This document shows positions 52,600-64,000 of a DNA stretch of 64,000 nucleotides, piece after piece. Source of the DNA: Cyclospora cayetanensis (lineage: Eukaryota > Apicomplexa > Conoidasida > Eucoccidiorida > Eimeriidae); contig NW_020312068.1 in the NCBI RefSeq assembly GCF_002999335.1, positions 1-64,000 on the forward strand, given 5' to 3'. The position numbers were made by a program, and so were the translations under genes. Position 1 is the first letter of the stretch, and every line of letters begins with the position of its first letter. The notes beneath the pieces were generated by a model. The model made no database searches and was not told where the DNA came from. It worked only from the letters and a program-made list of their open reading frames with translations.

Positions 52600-55500
52600 C
52601 AGCTACATTTCCACTCATAGCTAACTCGATGAGGCACTACCCAAACAGTGTGCACTTTGTTTCCCTGTATACCTTTTACTTGTTTGCGCTTGTCGCTAGG
52701 GCACTTTTCAGCCTTCCAAAGACAGCGAGCAATCACATTGGGTAAGTGCGTCCCTTCGTTCTTATTAGCCAATGCTTGTTCCTTTTTCCCACTGATTTCA
52801 CTTTAGCGGTTAAGGAACGCATCTGAGCTTGTTATTTGCACTGTGTCCGCCTCTTTGCCGGCTGGGTGCAAATTTGCGGCGCGAAATTCTCCACGTGCAG
52901 TGGGTGTAGATGGACACGAACGGAACATTCGGGCGAGTGTGTAAGTGGGTGGCGAAGGTGCAGCGGGCTAGACTACCAAATTACCTCTACCACTTTTGAC
53001 CTAGAGCAGAATTGACACGTCGTTCGTCTGCCCGTATGAGCTTTTTAGTTCAAGTTCCGTTGGCTAAATATCATGCAATGGATGGTGTGTGTGTTTGCGT
53101 TTGATTCTGTGTGCAACCTACCTGTGAACGCTTGAAGTGCTTGGGCAGCTACGCTGACTGTAGCTGTCCGTCTCGTCCCGCGTCTGGAAGTCCGAGAGGC
53201 TTAAGCAGGATGAGATGGGATCTCTTCTGAATGCACTTAATAGGCTTTTCTGAAGTGTTTTAGTGCTTCTTCGGGGTTGAGAATCCATAAGGAGCCCCTC
53301 GGTGGAGCGTTACAAGCTAAATTTCCAAATATATCCGCGCGGAATTACTACGAACTACTACCTAACAATGCATAAATACACGCGATAATAATTCAAGGCT
53401 TGGTGGAGAGTAAGTTTGCTCTCAAACGTGCCACAAGCGCCCGTACTTGGCGAGTCCAAGAACCAAGCTCACTTACTCTAGCGCCATCCAAGAAGTAAAC
53501 CAAGAAACCTTATGCGCTAGAATTATTTTTGCAGGGCATGGAAGACTCAAATGTGTGCGTTCAAACACGCTCTAAAGAAGATACTTTGAGCAAACCTGAA
53601 ACCAGTGAGCTCGCAAAAGAACAGGCAGTTGGCAGTCAGGGTAACTATGTGAATAGGGGCGAGCCTATCACCATAGGATCTGAGAGCCAAAATAAAGCAT
53701 AAGCTATAAACAGGTGTGCATCCATTAGTAATTGCAATAGCAACTATAGAAAAAGTACACTAGCCCTCCTTTGGCGGTGCCTATGCCTGTGATATCAGCT
53801 TACCTAGACGGTGAACAAATTCAACGACCGTCTACATTGGAATATCTCTGTTCGTGCGCATTCGCTTAATTGTACTCTAATACAAAGTCGTCGGCTTCAT
53901 TGTCGATGAGCCCGCAGTCTTTCATTAAGTGTATACACAATTGTCGATAACCCCGTCGCGAAAAATTCAAATGGAGCTTGGCCTGAACCGCATTGAATAT
54001 TGTATATGGTTAACGTCCTCAACATAGAGGCTATATTCAAAAGGCTTCTAGTTACATTCAAACTACTCTAGAGATCAAAGTTTAAGAAGGCTTACCTCGA
54101 TCAAAAATAAGCCTGAGGGCAGAACTCCCAAGTCTGGTTTACCACAATCGGATGGTAGCTTGCTATTGCTATCGTGGTTCTGCGATCTCTTCAAACGCAC
54201 GCGAATTCATATGGATGCAGAGTGTGATTGGGACGGGGATGAAATGACATTGCACACCACTGCATGGGAGAAAGTCTGTATGCCTCTGCTCCGTTGTCAA
54301 AAGGGCCGCTATTTCTGTCGCTTTCCCAATAGTGCCGGCTCAATTTTTCCTGTGCCTCTTGCTGAAGGCAGCCACCTCGACATACTCCCCTTTTTTCAAA
54401 GGAGATGACTGATTCTACTAGCCTTCCCCGTTGCACAGACTTCTAGTTTCTGGCTTTTCAAAGGTAAGATGCCGAAAGCACATCTGTCGATCTGCTGTCA
54501 AATGCTCGTATGCAGAAGATGTGCAACGCAAAAGACTGTCCCTTTACAGCAGCTCAGCCCAATGCTGCGAATCAAAAACCGATTACTAGTAGACTCATTT
54601 GCTCTTTAAAATTTTAGAGGGCTGACTTCTTAGACTAGACTTTATTCTATTCTCACCTTCATGGGATAAGGTAATCATCCTCTATAGATATTTGGACCGT
54701 TGTCATCATACTGAGCCACACAGATCTAGAGTATTACTGACATTTGAAAGGTCTCCCCCTCACCTTGGTTGCTCTGCGGTTCTTTTGCCGCACACTGGAG
54801 GTCGTTTTTCAATGTCTCCGCGGGGAGACACTCAACTTTAGACTTGATACAATCTTGATGACAGGCTATTGAGTGTTTCAGAAGAAATGTCGCCTTTCGC
54901 TACCCGCGCCTCCCAGAGCCCCAGACATGACGGACGTGGGACACCTAGGGTAGGCGTGGCCGCAATATCTAAGCACTTCAAGCATTTAGAGCTAGCTGCG
55001 CAAAGCGTCTAGCACTCCGCACGCACACAACACGGTGTCTTCCTGGCTGTAGCTAGCGGGGCTCTGCTACCTCGGAAGGATGTAAATATAACGATAGGAA
55101 GTACTAAGTGTAGGCTAGCATGCCACCGCTGCTCTGCTCCCTTCTTTCTAGAACACTCGCCCTCGTGTTCTGTGCCTGGCCGTCGACCACCTGTGCTTGC
55201 AGAAAAGTTGAAAAGTCCTTATCCTTTCGCCACTCCCCAGGCGGCATAACGCAAATACAGTGAAGGCGAGGAAAGAAAACAAATTTATTAGCAGATTGAA
55301 TGAAGTAAGCTGGAATTAACAAGCATTAGCGAACACCTAACGAGAAACGTAACCAACACGACTGGGGTGTCGCGATTGCTGTCTATTGTCGGGGGGCTTC
55401 CCACTGCGGGAAACAGGGGACAAGTAATGTGTAAGACTATCCACATTACTCCTGTATTGTCATCACGCCTCATAGAGCAATGTATGAGTGCAAATAGGAT

Positions 55501-55990
55501 GAATACTGCACAGTACCTTTCCAAGCCTCGAAAGATGCACATAGCTGAGCGTGCTTGTGCACAAATGTGTGTGCAGAAACCTGACCGTAATGACCAACAA
55601 CGCTTAAAATAGTACTGATAGAAAAGGGTGACTACTTCCGGCAGGTCGTTAGCAGAGGAATGAGAATTTCTAAAGGCTGAGAGGAGTGCATTCACGGTGA
55701 CTTGCGCTATGCGCCAAACAATGCTTCATCAGGCAAGAAAGTCGCTCTTACTTCCCGGCTAACCACCTAGACTGGCGGTCTCCACTTCTTTTGACTAGAC
55801 CAGGAATGCGGAAGAGCAACGGCTAGACGAGTGTACTGTTGTACTATAGCTCACTCATCACATGAAAAAAGTACAGCCAAGCGTTTCGATTGCTGTGAGC
55901 ATGGACTTGCATATACTACAGAGGAGTGCGGTAGGTCCGCTTTGACTGCCAAGCCGACTCATGGTGAATCGTACACATGTCCGAACGAAC
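52600..55990. other. No recognisable gene
   Basis: A/T-richer, stop-dense DNA. The longest frames are 135 codons (55288-55695 -) and about 80 codons elsewhere, none recognised. It could contain LTR or flank remnants of relics B and D, but no repeat was found by eye. Confidence 0.4.
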
Positions 55991-56009
55991 ATGCTTATCG
56001 GCTGCTCTT

Positions 56010-57660
56010 AACAAAGCAAATTGGATAGAAACAATAATGTACAAACGACAAAGTTTCCACTTTGTAAGAACCTTAGCCAAAACAAGGAGCCGAAGGAAGG
56101 CGATTTTGCGTGGAGAAGAAAATTCTCGGAGCGTTCACATGCCACTGCTTGTCACACGACAGCTGAAGCTCATGCCGTAGGAACTGCAGGTTTTTCAAAA
56201 CACTAGCTGAAAGGGAAGGCGCTGCCCACGTAACGCTTCCTTGAACGGCTCTTTATAATCTTTACTGACTTGAAGTTGTCATTCAGCAAAAGCAATTACA
56301 TTTTAAAACAGCGTACATGTATAATCGAGTCCATTGAATGCGAGTGTGGAATGCGGTTTCGTGCCCGTCAGGGAATTAATTGGGGGTATGCGCGAAGGCC
56401 CCTGTAGAGACAAATACCAGATAGACCGGTGAAACGCGCAATGTGTCAAGCACTCTGCCTGTATAAAGCTCCAAGAATTTCTTTGGCGGTAACCTTGATA
56501 AGGGGCTCCACATTAGGTCACATGCAACAGGTTCCATACTTTTTCAGCACCAACACCGGGATATGCCCAAAGGCGCGGGTCAATTCGTGCACTTGCCCTT
56601 TTACAACGCTTCATCAGCCTGCCACTCAATCTTCGCTTCGTCCTGTTGGATCTCTGGAAGTGTAAACCATGGCTTGATGCCGACAGAAATATTCTATGAA
56701 TTAGGTAAGGAAGAACGGCGATCGGCCAGCCTGCGGCTAGCTCGTCATTATTACCACAACTGTGACCTCTTACCTGTTGACTTTTACCCATGCCTGCTCT
56801 CTCCAACCTAAATGTTCTATCGAAGTCTTGACCGTACCCAGTTGCCGAGCCACGATGAAGAAATGCATGATCGGAACCGTCTTTTCTAGCTGCGCTGCTG
56901 ACCCACTTCCGTGAAGAGTATGCCTCACCTTGTTCAGGACCGTCAATACCCGCTTATCCTAATTAAATGCGCATTGGTGTGATCAGAAGTTGCTCCATTC
57001 TAACGTTGCCTGGTACAATAACCTCCACAACGCGCGCCTGTGGCCGGAAGTGAACCGTAGACCAGGTCCCTTATGGCGTCCCTGCTAGTAGATCAGCGTG
57101 CTCCGGTTCAACATTGAAGCCGCAAACCAAGCTGATACAAGTCAATTCCAACTTGAAGAGGCGCTTATCTGCTGTAGCCTTGCTAATCGTCGCACTCTTT
57201 TTCCCGTTACAAAACTTCAGAGTGGGGGCTGTGCCAAGGAGTAAACAGGCAGGTTGCACGTCGGTGTCGTCTCCTCGAAGAGTAGGCTCAATTCACATCA
57301 AGTGCCAGCTAAAGGTAGCATTCTTGACTCTCAATAGGAGCTTGTATCAGCGCAGGATAGAGCCGTGGTGGGTCCTCAACTGTGGCTCTAGCCTTTCTAC
57401 CCACAGTCAAGCCATTGCAGCCTGCTGGGGGCCTGCCGTTTCCCTAATAATCTTTCTTTGCTTGCCAAGCACCCTGTTTACGCTGCACCCAGTACCGATG
57501 GATTATTTCACCGCCGTTTGGCTTGCGCCTACAGTTCCAGATTATATGACCCGATTTCCCACAATAGAGGCAGGACGTTTCTATGAAGCTGTTTGGGGCT
57601 GTTCAGGAGTGAGAAATCTCCCTTCAGTATTTATTCTCGTACACCTTCGACTGTAAATTC
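56010..57660 (-). mobile_element. Gypsy/chromovirus relic D (gag-protease-RT, partly decayed)
   Basis: Minus strand, same order as relic C. The gag zinc knuckle at 57572-57531 is a perfect CX2CX4HX4C (CLYCGKSGHIIWNC) followed by a basic RRKPNGG, in a frame open for about 30 codons. Downstream (lower coordinates), 56930-56570 aligns at the nucleotide level with relic C 24480-24120 (shared blocks such as CGGCCAGCCTGCGGCTAGCT). The RT thumb remnant DKQW lies near 56150. Upstream of the knuckle a PEQPQTA segment equals the EKPQTAPQR of relic B. No RNase H, integrase or LTR was recognised to the left of 56010, so this copy may be truncated. Confidence 0.65.
57531..57572 (-). other. Intact CCHC zinc knuckle in relic D gag
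   Basis: Four zinc ligands with exact retroviral/gypsy spacing C-X2-C-X4-H-X4-C. It is the only intact one among the four relics. Confidence 0.85.
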
Positions 57661-57669
57661 GAGCCGGCT

Positions 57670-60600
57670 AAGACAGCCGCTAAATCTATGGTATCTAAAT
57701 CCCGACATGGCACTCACATTTGTACCAAAGCGCAGGCGTTGTGCTCATTTGCTTCTGATAGCTCACCGAGTCTATCGCTTGCAAAAGTCTCGCTGGTTGT
57801 TGTTGAACCGTTGAATTGCTGCCCATTCTGCGATCATCTGACGTGACACTTTACGTGGCCTGAGATGAGTTACTGATAAAACAGCTGCTCGCGTACGTTG
57901 TAGCTTTCGCAAACTAGCTTCATTTGCCTTGATACACTGATCTACTAAAAGCTCTTGTGCTTCTACATTCTAATTCCCTCCAAAGTTTGCTATTGAGCGA
58001 ATCTCCGCACAAACAGACGAGTAAGAGCTTGTATAAAGGCTTGATTTGTAGTAATCCCTTTATGCACACACATTCCTCTGCCAGAATAGAGGTATTGCTG
58101 GCGTTGTTTCCACTCAAATGAGGATGTGGTGAGGAACACTTATGTGTCTTCATCTGAGCGGCGCACTGTGAGCTACATCTCCAGTGGGTTGATGCACTCG
58201 TCGTGAACCTGCAGGTCCGTATTGCTGCATGGCGTTTCTGATTTGCCCAACTCTTTGACGCACTTATGAGCACTCTATCGGCTGAAAAGCATGCCACTTT
58301 ACCAGGTATGGAACTATGAGTTTACGTCAGGTACCAGGACGGCCTCACCCGAACCTATGGGCGTTGCACAACCCTCAACTTTCACCGCTAGATGGGATTT
58401 CGCTCCCAGCCTGTTGCGAAGAACAATAGTAGATTATTATGTAGATTGATCAAAGCCAGACAAATGTTTCAGGGAAACCTGACGTTGAAAGGCGTGCACA
58501 ACCAGTGGATGACGGTAAAACAATTTTATCGAACCATGCATCTCTACCAACTGTGAACCTGCATCTAAGCTCTTGGCTAAGAGATACTTTAGTCCACACT
58601 CAATATAAACCTAATAAACAGCTGTTGTATGGTTTCCAGGAATTCGTGCCTTGCTTTGTCCGTGCCCCTCAAATAACCCAACGCGGGGAGGAGGGACAGC
58701 TCGGATGCGCGTAGCTGCACGCTCTCCAGTGCTTTGAGCGTTCATAAGGAAGTGCACATAGCATGTAGTCTACATGCGCACAACAGCGCGTCTCTTTGTT
58801 TCCATCTAGCAGCTTTCTGCGACAAATCAGGCTTACGAAGCGAAAATGCAAATGGACAAATTTCAATCGATTCGTTCTTGAAAATGACCAGCGTAGTAGA
58901 GAGCGTTATTGTGAGCTTAGCCCGCCATAGAGCGCAGGAATTGAGGGTAGCTGTTGCGGGGAGCACTTGATAAATTTCTCCTCATATCTGTCTTAAAAGT
59001 CAAGTTAAATGTTTCCCCACGCAGACAATCCCGGCGAATGCATGAACTGTTCAGGGCCTGCGGTAAAGAGATATCACCTGTCCCTCTCCATATGCCGGAA
59101 CCCCAAGTGCCGAAAAAGGAGAGCTGGGATTTCTCTTGACTAAATACTTAACAACCTTCTACGACGCTTTTATTTTGGATGATGGGCTGAGAGTCTTTCG
59201 TGGGAAACCATGGTTGGTGCCCTACAAAATATGACAAGCTACAGCCTACGCATAGCTTGGTCCACTATAGTGATTGTTCTTGAACCCCAGGCATTGAGCA
59301 CAACGTCATTGGCCTCTTACTTTGGGTGAGAAGGGGCGTAGAGAGTCAAGCTACATCTAACTTCTTAAATGTACCTGGCGTAGTATAAAGTGCTTGGGAC
59401 TCGAGTGAAGAATGTGGCTGCTCCTTTGTTCTTACGCGAGCCTAGAAACTGAGATCTATACCATAACGAACAATTGTTTTGTGCTGGTGTGCGCGTTACT
59501 GTGTGCAGATGTGTGCGAATGCATGGTGTGGTGTGCCGGTGCACCAGCGTGTACCCCACAGTGGGGGGTGGCACGGGCGGCACTAAGATGGAGAGCCACT
59601 TCTTAATGAAAGGCTACAACATCCACTGAAGATCGTTTTTGACTGGAGGCTAGGGGTCCCCAAATAAACAATCAGGAGGGTACTTGCCAAGCCACAGCAA
59701 GCACAGTTCTTGCGCTAGTGTATGACGCTACGGTTGAACTAAGTCCCGGGCACGCAGAGCGTATAATAGTGCCTTCATATGCTTTTGTATTTTATGGGAA
59801 TCGCTTACGGCTCAGCCACTGGTTAAACCGCGTTGACTGCATAATGCGCGTAGTGTTACCCTCCTGTGAAGGGCTCCTGCTCTTAAAGGAGCATGCATGA
59901 AACGGTCTCAATAATCTTAGTTAATCCAAAAGGCTGGGCGCAAGCACTCTCAGCACGTCTTAAGTATATGGAAGGATACTTATTGTTCCCCTATCCAGAA
60001 GGATAGGTATTGGTACAAGTTCATGCTTTTCTGCCGTGTACACTGCCTTCGCAGGTGAAATAGATAAGTACTGTTATTTTCGCCCTTCCTCTTCTCGATA
60101 CATGTCATAGATATTCAATATCATTAAGTCGAACCATTCATCTTTGCGCATTCGCTTAATTTAGCATACCAGAAGGAGTTTAGAAGAGCTATATAATGGG
60201 AATGACCTTCCGATGTTGGAGGGTCACCCAGACAAACGAGACACCGATCACACTGAAGCCTATATTGCGCCCACGCCTAATAAAGGGAAACTAGTTTAAT
60301 TTTGCTATTATTGACTACTTCATTTTACGGAATCAGTTTCTTTATACATTTGCAAGGAATGAGATATATTAGCAAGTGATAGAGATATTTTAAAGGCATA
60401 CGCGTTCGCACGTTCATAGCAACTCGAGTCTTCTCATGAATATGCCCATAGGCAATTCATTTTCTCAAAGATGCTGCATTCCATTCCTCTTCCTATATTT
60501 TTCTTTTCCATAGCATGCATAGGAGTGCCTCCCCACTCTCCAATTCTGCCACCAGTCCCCTAACCGCACTGTGTCACCGACAGGCCCCCTTTCCCTCCCC

Positions 60601-61400
60601 CATGACCAAGCAAGAAACCTGTGCTTTCACTCTTCCATTTTTCAATTATTTCATTCGCAAAATCCTGTGTATGCTCCAAAGACCGTATAAATATGCTGAG
60701 AAAACTATGAAAGCTGCCCTGAACTGCACCGAAGGCATGCCCTCCGTCTCGCATTCATCGGCCCGCTGACGTATGAAATTTCTGGGACTGTTGCAAGCCG
60801 CAGTCAGGGGAACTAAAAAGCTATGGTAATACTCAATGTGAAAGGCCAAAATCCAGCAAGCCATAAGGGCTAGTTCGAATATTTACCTTTTTGACTGCTT
60901 ACGCCCCCTAGACTCCGGTGCTTCGCCCTTCTCCTTTCCTTTCTTTGTCTTCCTTTCCTCCCTCCCCCGTTTCCCATTCTCTCTGATTCCAAACACCTTT
61001 CGAAACTCGCATCATGGTCTTTTACCTCTGGCAGATGAGCGAGGACGTACAATGCGTTGATTACCCCTTCCGTATAGCCTAGGTATCCCCTTGTTGCCCT
61101 AGATACTCTCCCACTCTACAACCGCAGCATCCGTCTCCTTGCTGCACATTTTTACATCCCATCCCGTCATTTTCTCACTTATTCCTGCTGGCGTTTGCTT
61201 GCCTCCAAGTCATTTATGTCTGGCTCCAAGTACACTTTCATCGCTGTGGCCTGCAATCTGCACACTGTCGGCTCTGACCCTTCGGTTAAAGGGGGCTCCA
61301 CGGGGGCCACTGGATTTCGCCTGTGCAACCGTTGGAGAGACCCAAGCATGAGGCAAGTAGCACGAGATTCAGTTGACGGTTCTCCATATGGTATCCGGCT
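57670..61400. other. No recognisable gene
   Basis: Short frames only (longest 125 codons at 57920-58297 -). The part next to relic D may be the decayed N-terminal half of its gag. 60880-61150 is pyrimidine-rich on +. Confidence 0.4.
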
Positions 61401-63160
61401 GCGGTGGAGGCAGGGAGCTGGTATTGCAATACCGGTAGTTATCGCTGCATTCAGAGGCGCCTGATGCTTGAACAAATACTGGAGTTTTCGCAGCAGGCAT
61501 AGCTTGAACAACTAAACTAGTATCGTATGCTGCAGCAGCTGCAATATTGGATGCGGCTTCAGTGAGTCGCTCACGAGCATGGCCCGTCAACAACAAACTG
61601 TAAAGAACGTTCCAGGCATATCCGACAGAGAGTGTGTGAAGGCGAAGCCAGGAGACGATATCGGTTCTGATGCTCCTTTTAAAGCTGTTGGATCTGTTGT
61701 GGATGCTGCTGCCCAGCATCAGCTGATGTTTTCACTAGAATACTGGAGAACGAACAACGCCAGCAATCTTATGTGGATCTCTCAAAAGATACCGGCGACA
61801 AAACTATTTGCAGCGACACAGCAGTAGGTCCGATCTGAGCTTCTTCCAATTACAGCCTCGCTAAAAGAACCGTTAGAGATATTGATACATGTGCCCATTG
61901 CAGCAGGGCCCCCTACCCGCATTTTTAGTGGGCAGCTGGTTTTACCTTTGCTCACAGTACCCTGAGACGTAAGTGTATTGTAAGCAACAAGGGCGGTAAT
62001 CGCAGCATCAAGAACCTGAACCCAGCCATCATGGAGGCTGTTGCGGCTGCTGTGGACTTGGCTCTGGAGCTTGAGCGGCCTCCAAGTGAAATCGAAACTC
62101 CAGAAGCACTAGCGCCCGCAGAAGAAAAACGAACCCTTGACGGGGAGATCAAGGTTCTCACTGCTGAAGCAGGAACGGCAGCAGTGGCAGAGTTCGTCGC
62201 ACAAACCTACAGAGACAAGGCCCCACAGGACATCAAATCTGAGCGTGGCAACAGTGGCAATCACCCAGCTGCTGCTACTGCGACAACTGCTGCTGCCGCG
62301 CTTGCTGCAGCAAAGGCCTTCTCTCACAGCGGCTTCAGCATACCTTTTCGTGTAGCAAAATCGCTGTCGCAACTACACCATCAGAAGACGCTGCAACATG
62401 AGCAACTGAACACTTTGGACAGAGTTATGCATAAGCAGCTGCAATGCCTGCGGCTGCTGCTCCTCACAGGCTGCCTCAACCCTCGATGGAAGAACTACAG
62501 TAGCCCCGAAGCCTTCCAGTGTGTTTCCTTAGCTCCAAAACTTTACAACTAATGCTGTTGCCGTAAGAGCTACTGTGGCTTCTTGATGTTCGGAGTCTAA
62601 TGTATCCACTAATACCATTACTACTACTACTACAACTAATACTACTATTCTGCATTTTTACACTGTTGCATGCAGATTTCACTTCACGCTCCTGCTCACC
62701 GCCTCCATCGAGCAGCTCTTTGATATTTACATCCAGAACATCTTTGGGCCGCTGCTCAAAGAAGACTGTAGCACAGAAATGCGGTGGCTCGCCATTGAGA
62801 CACATCCATCTCAGCAGCCGCAGCCAACAGGTGGCAAGCGCGGTGCGCAGGCCGACATGCCAGAAGATGATTCGCTCCTGAAAGGAACATTCAGTGGCAC
62901 TAACGACATCACCGTAGGTCGAGGACTGCTGATGCTATACAAATTAGCTCCCTTCAACGCTGTCACCGCGTTGTGTAAGCACTGTTAGTGCTAACGTTGC
63001 TCTTACCGACAGCAGAGTGCATCTGTTGTGAGTAATAGTACTGCCACTGTTGTTGAGATCCATGGATGGTGCTGCTGCTGTGTTCATTTCGCTGTTTGCA
63101 CTCTGCCCTTCCTTGCTGTTTCCATTGCGCGTAGGGACCTGTTTCTGGAGTATGCCGGGC
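61400..63160. repeat. Degenerate triplet-repeat (GCT/GCA/CAG-type) region
   Basis: Imperfect GCA/GCT/ACT triplets recur so densely that Ala-rich frames appear on both strands: minus 61719-61369 with NIAAAAAYD, plus 62031-62552 with AAATATTAAAALAAAKA. The plus frame at 62031 starts with ATG and has 173 codons, so a real Ala-rich protein cannot be excluded. The opposite-strand frames of similar quality argue for decayed repeat DNA. Confidence 0.5.
62615..62648. repeat. ACT/ATT trinucleotide microsatellite
   Basis: Imperfect run of ACTACTACTACTACAACTAATACTACTATT on +. Confidence 0.85.
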
Positions 63161-63338
63161 TCTAGATTGGGTGTATGAGGCCTGCACAGGTAAACGTCCC
63201 CTTAGTGAGACTCCCTATATAGCCTTAGACCCTGTGAGGGCTTCTGTCGCCGCCGCCCCAGTGAACAAATGTTTCAGTACCTCTCAGGAAATCTCCTGTG
63301 CTCCTCGAACCTCCTCAGCTGATTCTTGTTCTCTATCC

Positions 63339-64000
63339 ATGAGGGGTGTTGTTTGTGGGTTTGGTGGGGAACCACTGCATGCGGCATCAGAGCGGCCCCC
63401 TCTAGAAGGTCGTCAGAGGCCACCTAAAGTCTTCGAGGGGTTTAAGGGAGCTACCGCTGAGAAGCTGAAGGTGCACCCAAAACCCAAGAGGCCCTCCGCG
63501 AACGCTGAAAAGTCCATCAGTTTTGAAGATGATCTTTTAAGCAACACGAGTCAGCAATTCCGCGATAGCGGCCATCAACATAGCAACAGCAACAGCGGGA
63601 ACAATAAGAGAAGCTCAACTGAGCATCTGCTACGAGTTCTGGAGTCCTTTCTCAGTAGTCGAAAGTTAAGGAAAAGGCACGTAAGCAAACACAAGAACAA
63701 AATATGCTGCAACGCTAAATCCTGATTGGGCGGAAACCCTGTTAATCGATTCTCTAAACTGCCCTCTACTCTGCAGATCGGGGACTTGAAGCCACAAGAG
63801 TTAGCAGAGCAACCTGGCAAGCTCCACCTCTTCGGTGATACTGCCGGCAGCGGCCGCAAAGGTACTCGTGTGCACCACGGGAAGCGCAGGCCTGAAAGCA
63901 ACACAGCAACAGCCCACCAAGAGCATGCTACAGCACCAGTAGAGGAGAGTAGTAGGGGTGATCTGTCCCCCTTCAGTTCTTCATGCTTCCAGCCCGTGTG
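63339..64000 (+). CDS. Unrecognised low-complexity protein, partial at right edge
   Basis: Exon 63339-63679 (first in-frame ATG; the frame is open from about 63171) ends at a strong donor, CAC|GTAAGC. It joins in phase 0 to a second exon that begins at 63778 after TCTACTCTGCAG and stays open to the window end. The product is rich in Ser, Lys, Asn and Gly (SNSNSGNNKRSS; KLRKRH; GRKGTRVHHGKRR), basic overall, with no recognised domain, probably disordered. The consistent phase and good splice sites support a real gene, but function and both true ends are unknown. An earlier exon may end at the donor-like CACAG|GTAAAC at 63190. Confidence 0.5.

Overview
The window is eukaryotic nuclear DNA, most likely from an eimeriid coccidian (Apicomplexa; Eimeria or Cyclospora type). 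The evidence is: genes split by many short introns (GT-AG, with two GC-AG), glutamine tracts encoded by CAG runs inside conserved proteins, an AP2-domain protein, a leader on an Obg GTPase that looks like an apicoplast leader, a rhoptry-type pseudokinase and its decayed paralogue, and Ty3/gypsy chromovirus relics of the kind known from Eimeria. There are no bacterial operons and I saw no CRISPR array or rRNA. All exon models below were built by eye from conserved motifs, open frames and splice signals.

Layout. 1-3.7 kb: no recognisable gene. 3.7-6.0 kb (-): a protein joining MORN repeats to an AP2 domain. 6.0-9.1 kb: one possible (+) exon, nothing else firm. 9.1-12.25 kb (-): a five-exon Obg/CgtA GTPase. 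12.86-13.50 kb (+): a two-exon twin CX9C protein resembling COA4. 13.75-17.18 kb (-): a three-exon DNA polymerase kappa with its N-clasp. 17.3-18.1 kb (-): doubtful exons. 19.5-20.4 kb (-): a membrane protein with a possible SelT-like fold. 20.4-23.6 kb: nothing firm. 23.6-25.2 kb (-): gypsy relic C. 27.2-33.6 kb (-): MCM6 in about 21 exons, the best conserved gene here. 34.5-39.2 kb (+): gypsy relic A. 41.26-42.98 kb (+): rhoptry-family pseudokinase. 44.7-46.3 kb (-): its decayed, inverted paralogue. 47.8-52.4 kb (+): gypsy relic B. 56.0-57.7 kb (-): gypsy relic D, with an intact zinc knuckle. 61.4-63.1 kb: degenerate triplet-repeat DNA. 63.2-64.0 kb (+): a gene that runs off the right edge.

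Two compartments stand out. The left half and the MCM6 interval carry conserved housekeeping genes: replication licensing (MCM6), translesion synthesis (Pol kappa), organellar ribosome assembly (Obg) and cytochrome oxidase assembly (COA4-like). The 34-58 kb interval carries parasite-specific kinase-fold genes set among four decayed retroelements, two on each strand. This suggests a repeat-rich, fast-evolving block where kinase-family genes duplicate and decay.
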